DNA of 64,000 nt, from contig NZ_VTPZ01000013.1 in the NCBI RefSeq assembly GCF_008638305.1, forward strand, positions 58,390-122,389, given 5' to 3'. Below, piece after piece: positions 59,285 through 64,000 of this stretch (positions are counted from its first letter, which is position 1; each line of letters starts with the position of its first letter). Origin of the DNA: Pseudomonas profundi. GTDB lineage: Bacteria; Pseudomonadota; Gammaproteobacteria; Pseudomonadales; Pseudomonadaceae. The notes beneath the pieces were generated by a model. The model saw only the letters and a list, made by a program, of their open reading frames with translations. It was not told the origin of the DNA and searched no databases. A program made the position numbers and the translations under genes.

Positions 59285-59984
59285 GTGGTTAATTAATAAC
59301 CACACGACATCCTGCCTGCTCTGTCTGAGCTATGGAGTGCATTCCCAACTGGGAATCTGCGAGGCCTGCCGCGCCGACCTGCCCTGGCTCGGATCACACT
59401 GTCGGCAATGCGCGCTGCCGCTTCCCCTCACTGAAGGACTGTGCGGCCAATGCATGAACAGCCCACCCGCCTTCAATCAGATCGTGGCGCCCTTTCTGTA
59501 TGGCTTCCCCGTGGACAGTCTGATCCTGGCTTTCAAGCATCATCATCAACTGACCTATGGCCGGATGCTTGCCCTGCTGCTGCTGGATGCGGTGCGCTTT
59601 CATTACCGGGAGCGGCACCAGGCACTACCGGATTGCCTGATTCCCATGCCGCTGCATGGCGCGCGCCTGGCAAAACGCGGCTTCAACCAGGCCATGGAAC
59701 TGACGCGTCCGCTTGCCAGACGCCTGACCATTCCCGTTGAGCACGGTGTGTTGCTGCGACAGCGTGCGACCCAGACTCAGCAAGGCCTGGACGCCCGAGC
59801 CCGACGCCGTAATCTCAAGGACGCCTTCATTTGCCGCAAACCAGAGCGGATTCTCGGCAAGCATATCGCCCTGGTCGAGGACGTGGTGACCACGGGTACA
59901 ACAGTAAGAGAAGCCAGCCGGGTCCTGCTTGATGCTGGCGCGGCTAGCGTCAGTGTCTGGTGCGTGGCGCGGACTGATGCTTGA
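59262..59984 (+). CDS. comF: ComF family phosphoribosyltransferase-like protein
   Basis: ComF/GntX-family proteins combine a zinc ribbon with a phosphoribosyltransferase domain and are linked to natural competence. The 240-residue frame has cysteine pairs CLLC, CEAC, CRQC and CGQC (about 18-65), PMPLHGARLAKRGFNQAMEL (about 126-145) and the PRPP loop HIALVEDVVTTGTTVREASRVL (about 199-220). Possible starts are TTG 59262 or GTG 59274, neither with a good ribosome site. Homology begins at about VYKWL, so one of these must be used. Both lie within the bioO operator. Confidence 0.85.
   Translation: MKSTVVYKWLINNHTTSCLLCLSYGVHSQLGICEACRADLPWLGSHCRQCALPLPLTEGLCGQCMNSPPAFNQIVAPFLYGFPVDSLILAFKHHHQLTYGRMLALLLLDAVRFHYRERHQALPDCLIPMPLHGARLAKRGFNQAMELTRPLARRLTIPVEHGVLLRQRATQTQQGLDARARRRNLKDAFICRKPERILGKHIALVEDVVTTGTTVREASRVLLDAGAASVSVWCVARTDA
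59285..59303. promoter_or_regulatory. Perfect palindrome beside bioO, inside the comF 5' end
   Basis: GTGGTTA-ATTAA-TAACCAC is a perfect 7-bp inverted repeat with an AT-only centre, directly adjoining the biotin operator. It looks like an operator, but I cannot assign a regulator. It lies in the first codons of comF. Confidence 0.4.
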
Positions 59985-60049
59985 TGATTGCTTGCGTAGA
60001 CACTGTCGCATAGGTGCGCGCTGATATTTTGGAAGTTAGCCGCCCGACG

Positions 60050-60139
60050 CCTGTCAGGACTCCGCAAGACGCCGTGAACCCATCCCTGGGGGCTTGGTGA
60101 AAACATCCCTGTTTTCAACACTTGCTCCACCCTGACAGC
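60050..60139 (+). repeat. Two-hairpin intergenic element, copy 1
   Basis: Two hairpins with TCCC loops lie 7 bp apart: CCCA-TCCC-TGGG (60079-60090) and TGAAAACATCCCTGTTTTCA (60098-60117). The outer ends carry CCTGTCAGG and CCTGACAG, an 8-bp inverted match. The same design, with different but compensated stems, recurs on the other strand at 60388-60488. Confidence 0.75.
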
Positions 60140-60277
60140 CGGCGGACTTGTTCCAGCACCCGCGTGGCTCAGACATCAAAACAATCAAACACGCCGGACC
60201 AGCTCCCCCCTTGGTAAAAGGGCGGCTAGGGGGATTCCTCGCGACACCTCGATTTGGCTGTTATGAAGCCGGTCGCT

Positions 60278-60333
60278 GACGGGCTTGGTGGGGTTGAAGA
60301 CCTGGCGTAGCGCAGGCGCGCTACACCCCCAGG
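60278..60333 (+). repeat. Dispersed repeat, copy B
   Basis: A 56-bp unit begins GACGGGCTTGGTG and ends with a 31-bp block identical to copy A (52171-52141). The core stem GTAGCGC/GCGCTAC is intact. Confidence 0.8.
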
Positions 60334-60387
60334 CGGCTCAGGCGACCGTCTGCCTTTACCTCCTGCAACGCAAATCTCCACCGGGCA

Positions 60388-60488
60388 GCGAGGCGACAGG
60401 GTCGCGATGACCGTGCGATGACAGGGATGTCATCGACGAGCTTACAGGGACGTACTTGCAGCGTGTCAGCGCGGCCCTGGCGCCTCGC
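60388..60488 (-). repeat. Two-hairpin intergenic element, copy 2, with terminal inverted repeats
   Basis: A 101-bp unit is bounded by GCGAGGCGACAGGG and CCCTGGCGCCTCGC (14-bp inverted repeats, one mismatch). Read on the minus strand it has TACG-TCCC-TGTA (60454-60443), a 7-bp spacer, then CGATGACATCCCTGTCATCG (60435-60416). Architecture, loop and spacer equal those of copy 1. Confidence 0.78.
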
Positions 60489-60534
60489 GAAAGCTGACTC
60501 CAGATGCACACCAGATCGATAGCGTTGCCCGCCG

Positions 60535-60590
60535 ACGGGCTTTGGTGATGCGAAAAGCTCGGCGTAGCGCAGGCGCGTGACATCCCCAGG
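60535..60590 (+). repeat. Dispersed repeat, copy C (degenerate)
   Basis: The unit begins GACGGGCTTTGGTG and differs from copies A and B at four positions in the 31-bp block, which breaks the core stem (GCGTGAC instead of GCGCTAC). It ends about 70 bp before srkA. Confidence 0.72.
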
Positions 60591-60662
60591 TACAAGCGAA
60601 CTTATCCATCTCGCCCGTAAATATGACACCATGGAGCATTCCTAAACCGACGGTGCGACGCC

Positions 60663-61643
60663 ATGGACAACCTACACCCTTTTGCCCTGCTCACACCTGA
60701 TACCGTTCTCGATGCGGTGGAATCGCTCGGCTATGTCAGTGACGCCCGCACGCTTACCCTGAACAGCTATGAGAACCGCGTATTCCAGATCGGTATTGAG
60801 GACGGCCAGCCGCTGATCGCCAAGTTCTATCGCCCGCACCGCTGGAGCGATGAGGCAATACTCGAGGAGCATCAGTTCTCCCTCGAACTGGCCGATCTGG
60901 AAATCCCGGTCATCCCCCCCATGCAAATCGACGGGCAAACGCTCTTTGAGCATGCAGGCTTTCGCTTCAGTTTGTTCAAACGCTTTGGCGGTCGCGCGCC
61001 CGAGTTCGACAATCCAGACCATCTGCTCATGCTCGGCCGCCTACTGGGGCGACTGCATGCGGTCGGTTCAATGCGCCCGTTCAGTCATCGCCCGTCACTC
61101 ACTCCGCAAAACTTTGGGCATGAAAGTATCGCCTGGCTGCGCGAAGCTGGCAGCGTGCCCGAGAATCTGCGTCCTGCATATTTCTCTGTAGCCGACGATT
61201 TGCTCGAGCGCGTCGATGCGATCCATGCCGCAACGCCGCATACCACCATTCGCCTGCATGGCGACCTGCACGTCGGCAACCTGCTGTGGCGCGATGAGCT
61301 GCTGTATATGGTCGACATGGACGATTGTCGTCAGGGCCCAGCGATCCAGGATCTGTGGATGATGCTGTCCGGCGAGTGTGACCAGCGCCAGGCGCAACTG
61401 GCCGAACTGGCCGACGGGTACAACGAGTTCTACGATTTCGACCCACGGCAGCTGCCGCTGATCGAGTCACTGCGCAGCTTGCGCCTCATCCATTACAGCG
61501 CATGGCTTGCGCGGCGCTGGGATGACCCTGCGTTCCCCAAACACTTTCCCTGGTTCGCCAGCGAACGGTATTGGGCAGACCAGATCCTGACACTGCGCGA
61601 GCAGCGCGCCGCCCTGGATGAGCCACCGCTTCGGCTGTTCTGA
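60663..61643 (+). CDS. srkA: Stress response kinase A (YihE)
   Basis: SrkA is a choline-kinase-fold Ser/Thr protein kinase that limits stress-induced death in enterobacteria. The 326-residue protein has LNSYENRVFQIGIEDGQPLIAKFYRPHRW (about 33-61), the catalytic motif IRLHGDLHVGNLLW (about 199-212) and the metal motif MVDMDDCRQGPAIQDLWMML (about 217-236). ATG 60663 follows the repeat island. It lies upstream of an acyl-CoA dehydrogenase on the same strand. Confidence 0.93.
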   Translation: MDNLHPFALLTPDTVLDAVESLGYVSDARTLTLNSYENRVFQIGIEDGQPLIAKFYRPHRWSDEAILEEHQFSLELADLEIPVIPPMQIDGQTLFEHAGFRFSLFKRFGGRAPEFDNPDHLLMLGRLLGRLHAVGSMRPFSHRPSLTPQNFGHESIAWLREAGSVPENLRPAYFSVADDLLERVDAIHAATPHTTIRLHGDLHVGNLLWRDELLYMVDMDDCRQGPAIQDLWMMLSGECDQRQAQLAELADGYNEFYDFDPRQLPLIESLRSLRLIHYSAWLARRWDDPAFPKHFPWFASERYWADQILTLREQRAALDEPPLRLF

Positions 61644-61730
61644 TCCGGCGACATAAGTAGTATCAATAGGCGTTTGCAGTCATATTCGGAACGCATACAC
61701 TGCCAGGCGTTCATTTTCGAGACGAGCGCC

Positions 61731-63533
61731 ATGACAGATACCCTGCTTGATTCCCGCAATCTGGCCTTCGAGTTGTACGAAGTACTGGATGCCGAAAGCC
61801 TGACCCAGCGCCCGCGGTTCGCTGAGCATAATCGCGAAACATTTGATGCGGCGCTGGGCACTGCCCGCACCATCGCGGAAAAGTTTTTCGCCCCGCACAA
61901 CCGCAAGAGCGATGAAAACGAGCCCCAATACGTTAACGGGGCAGCGGAGCTGATTCCTGAGGTCAAGCCCGCGGTCGACGCCTTCCTTGAAGCGGGGTTT
62001 CTCAATGCCACCCGCACGTTCGAGCAGGGCGGCATGCAGATGCCCAACCTGTTATCCCAGGCGTGTTTTGCGCATTTCCAGTCCGCCAACGTAGCGACCT
62101 CCTCCTACGCCATGCTCACTATGGGTGCAGCCAACCTGATCGAAGCCTTCGGCAATGAAGATCAGAAGCAGCGCTTCCTGCAGCCGATGATCGATGGTCG
62201 CTTCTTTGGCACCATGGCGCTGACCGAACCGCACGCCGGCTCTTCGCTGTCCGACATCCGCACCCGCGCCGAACCGGCCGAAGACGGCAGCTATCGGCTC
62301 AAGGGCAACAAGATTTTCATTTCCGGCGGGGATCATCCGCTGTCAGACAATATCGTGCACATGGTGCTGGCCAAGCTGCCCGACGCACCGGCAGGTGTGA
62401 AAGGCATTTCGCTATTCATCGTACCCAAGTTTCTGGTCAGGGATGACGGCTCCCTTGGCGAGCGCAACGATGTGACCCTGGCCGGCCTGTTCCACAAGAT
62501 GGGCTGGCGTGGCACCACCTCGACCGCGCTGAACTTTGGCGACAATGACAACTGCGTAGGCTATCTGGTGGGCAAGCCGCATCAGGGGCTGTCGTACATG
62601 TTCCAGATGATGAACGAAGCACGTATCGGCGTCGGTATGGGCGCTGTGATGCTGGGCTACGCGGGTTATCTGTATTCACTGAATTATGCACGCGAGCGCC
62701 CCCAGGGCCGCCTGCCCGACGGCAAGGACCCGACATCGGGACAGGTGCCGATCATTCAGCACACCGACGTCAAGCGCATGCTGCTGACGCAGAAAGCCTA
62801 CGTCGAAGGCGCCTTTGATCTGGGCTTGTATGCCGCACGTCTGTTCGACGATACCGAAACGCTGGAAACCGAAGAACAGCGCCAGACAGCTCTGCAGCTG
62901 CTGGATCTGCTGACGCCCATCGTCAAGGCCTGGCCATCGGAGTTCTGCCTCAAGGCTAACGAGCTGGCGCTCCAGATACTGGGCGGTTCGGGTTACACAC
63001 GCGAATATCCGGTGGAACAGTACTACCGCGACAACCGCCTGAATCCCATCCACGAAGGCACCAACGGCATCCAGTCACTGGACCTGCTCGGGCGTAAGGT
63101 GGCGATGAACAATGGCGCAGCCTTGAAGCAATTGTCTGCGCTCATCCAGGACTGCTGCCGCCGCGCGAGTGAGTTCGATGAACTGACTGCCCTGCGCGAA
63201 CCGCTGGAAGCCCTGCACGCTCATATTGGCAAGGTGACCCTGGCACTGCTGGGCGACATGGGTAAAGGCCAGATCAACCAGGCATTGGCCAACTCGGCGC
63301 TGTATCTGAATGCCTTCGGCCACATGGCCATTGGTTGGCGCTGGCTGGAACAGGCGATTCGCGCCCAACAAGGCTTGGCGACCGGCTCGGCAGCAGACCG
63401 CGAGTTCTATCAGGGCAAACTGCAGGCCGCCCGGTTCTTCCTGACCTGGGAAGTGCCCAGCTGCCATCAGGCTCTGACGGTGCTTGAGCGTCGCGACACC
63501 ACCTGTCTGGACATGCAGGACGAATGGTTCTGA
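61731..63533 (+). CDS. Acyl-CoA dehydrogenase (large, about 600-residue class), paralogue of the 52.3-kb gene
   Basis: The 600-residue protein has MALTEPHAGSSLSDIRTRA (about 162-180), NKIFISGGDHPLSDNIVHMVLAKLPDAPAG and the catalytic region NPIHEGTNGIQSLDLLGRK (about 440-458), plus the C-terminal domain of the FadE-like class. Start ATG 61731 matches the family; the frame is open 57 nt further. The two paralogues share long motifs, but I see no PsrA-type palindrome upstream of this one, so they may be controlled differently. Substrate is unknown. Confidence 0.88.
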   Translation: MTDTLLDSRNLAFELYEVLDAESLTQRPRFAEHNRETFDAALGTARTIAEKFFAPHNRKSDENEPQYVNGAAELIPEVKPAVDAFLEAGFLNATRTFEQGGMQMPNLLSQACFAHFQSANVATSSYAMLTMGAANLIEAFGNEDQKQRFLQPMIDGRFFGTMALTEPHAGSSLSDIRTRAEPAEDGSYRLKGNKIFISGGDHPLSDNIVHMVLAKLPDAPAGVKGISLFIVPKFLVRDDGSLGERNDVTLAGLFHKMGWRGTTSTALNFGDNDNCVGYLVGKPHQGLSYMFQMMNEARIGVGMGAVMLGYAGYLYSLNYARERPQGRLPDGKDPTSGQVPIIQHTDVKRMLLTQKAYVEGAFDLGLYAARLFDDTETLETEEQRQTALQLLDLLTPIVKAWPSEFCLKANELALQILGGSGYTREYPVEQYYRDNRLNPIHEGTNGIQSLDLLGRKVAMNNGAALKQLSALIQDCCRRASEFDELTALREPLEALHAHIGKVTLALLGDMGKGQINQALANSALYLNAFGHMAIGWRWLEQAIRAQQGLATGSAADREFYQGKLQAARFFLTWEVPSCHQALTVLERRDTTCLDMQDEWF

Positions 63534-63570
63534 TCAAATTGTGAACTAATCCTGAATTTCTCGCTCTGAA

Positions 63571-63594
63571 CAGACCGCCCTCCCGGGCGGTCTG
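63571..63594 (+). terminator. Terminator-like hairpin after the acyl-CoA dehydrogenase
   Basis: CAGACCGCCC-TCCC-GGGCGGTCTG is a perfect 10-bp stem 37 bp past the stop. Only CTTACATT follows, so the T tract is weak. Confidence 0.65.
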
Positions 63595-63725
63595 CTTACA
63601 TTCGCTATCACTCCTGTCATTGTGACACCTTCCCATGAACTACCCGCAGGATTAATCTGCGCCACCGACCTTAGGGTCTGTTGACGTTTCATCACGGCCG
63701 CGACGGAGGCCCGTATGGTGCAGAA

Positions 63726-63965
63726 CAAGGCGCGAGGAGTGAAATTTGTTCAACACATCCATGTGTTTCTCCCCTTCTGGGCTTACGCGCAAAAACGCTC
63801 CAGGCGATTTTGTGGTTGTTCCAAATGAGCGACGAGTAACGCAGTGCTGCGCTAAACGGGCCCCGTCCCTACGGGTGGGGCCGCCTAGGCTGCGGTTCCA
63901 AATGACGCCATGCGGCGTTGCGGGACTTGGCAAGGGAACAACCATTACCTGCGTCCCGCGCCTTG
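63726..63965. repeat. Foldback (nested inverted repeat) element at the right edge
   Basis: CAAGGCGCG (63726-63734) pairs with CGCGCCTTG (63957-63965). Inside it GGTTGTTCC (63814-63822) pairs with GGAACAACC (63935-63943), and GTTCCAAATGA is repeated directly (63818, 63894). No gene is credible in 63534-64000; a 97-codon minus-strand frame crosses the repeat and was not called. It looks like a MITE or a long intergenic repeat that may continue beyond the window. Confidence 0.5.
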
Positions 63966-64000
63966 CGGAACGCCGCCCGGCCTGGCGACATTTGTCACAG

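Larger units (their letters stand above)
59985..60662. other. Gene-free repeat island between comF and srkA
   Basis: About 680 bp contain no credible gene. They hold two two-hairpin elements in opposite orientations (60050-60139 and 60388-60488) alternating with two copies of a 56-bp repeat (60278-60333 and 60535-60590). Short open frames crossing it translate repeat sequence and were not called. Confidence 0.7.

Noticed and set aside
60321..60632. A 103-codon minus-strand frame in the repeat island
   Set aside because: It translates the dispersed repeats (both copies B and C), and such frames arise by chance in palindromic GC-rich repeats.
63652..63945. A 97-codon minus-strand frame at the right edge
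   Set aside because: It lies over the foldback element, has no domain and no convincing ribosome site.

Overview
The window reads as chromosomal core sequence of a pseudomonad (Pseudomonas/Halopseudomonas-like gammaproteobacterium). The grounds are gene content and order: rpsP-rimM-trmD-rplS, the lptC/A/B-rpoN-hpf-ptsN-rapZ-ptsO chain, mlaFEDCB-ibaG-murA-hisG-hisD-hisC-algW, a bioBFHCD operon, and a fused cysNC. Coding density is high, base composition is GC-rich, and operons often use 4-nt start/stop overlaps. I see no rRNA, tRNA, CRISPR array, prophage or intact insertion sequence.

Layout. 1-5.0 kb: aa3-type cytochrome c oxidase (a subunit I gene fused to subunit III, plus subunit II) with small membrane proteins (DUF2231, HemJ/CopD-like, ExoD). 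5.1-9.8 kb: thrC, hom, dsbC, xerD. 9.8-13.3 kb: rplS, trmD, rimM, rpsP, ffh. 13.4-21 kb: YpjD-like and CorC-like membrane proteins, purT, DUF1289, gamma carbonic anhydrase, two NUDIX hydrolases, an L,D-transpeptidase, a di-haem cytochrome c peroxidase and a YqfO-like protein. 21-27.3 kb: purL, mltF, tadA. 27.3-36 kb: cysNC and cysD, split by a four-helix-bundle gene, then a Nif3 protein, algW, hisC, hisD, hisG. 36-47.8 kb: the envelope and nitrogen-PTS block (murA, ibaG, mlaBCDEF, kdsD, kdsC, lptCAB, rpoN, hpf, ptsN, rapZ, ptsO). 47.8-52.1 kb: pmbA, darP and an egtD-egtB ergothioneine pair. 52.3-63.5 kb: two acyl-CoA dehydrogenases bracketing a small flagellar-rod-like gene, the biotin operon, comF, a gene-free repeat island and srkA. 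The last about 0.4 kb is a foldback repeat.

How genes work together. mlaFEDCB (phospholipid transport), kdsD/kdsC (KDO supply) and lptCAB (LPS export) form a two-sided envelope block. rpoN-ptsN-rapZ-ptsO is the nitrogen PTS unit. cysD and cysNC activate sulfate to PAPS. bioB-F-H-C-D makes biotin from malonyl-ACP. thrC and hom lie in the aspartate-to-threonine branch.

Most unusual parts. (1) A gene for a 121-residue four-helix-bundle protein lies inside the cysD-cysNC operon, bracketed by inverted AAGCTTGAAGC-type repeats whose relatives also sit between thrC and hom and between hisC and hisD. (2) A gene-free island at 59985-60662 holds two oppositely oriented two-hairpin elements. They share TCCC loops and an exact 7-nt spacer, and their stems differ by compensatory changes. 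They are interleaved with a second repeat family that has another copy 8 kb away. (3) Three promoter regions carry good operator matches: a PsrA-type palindrome before an acyl-CoA dehydrogenase, a BirA-type bioO that overlaps the comF start, and a possible ANR box before the cytochrome c peroxidase gene.
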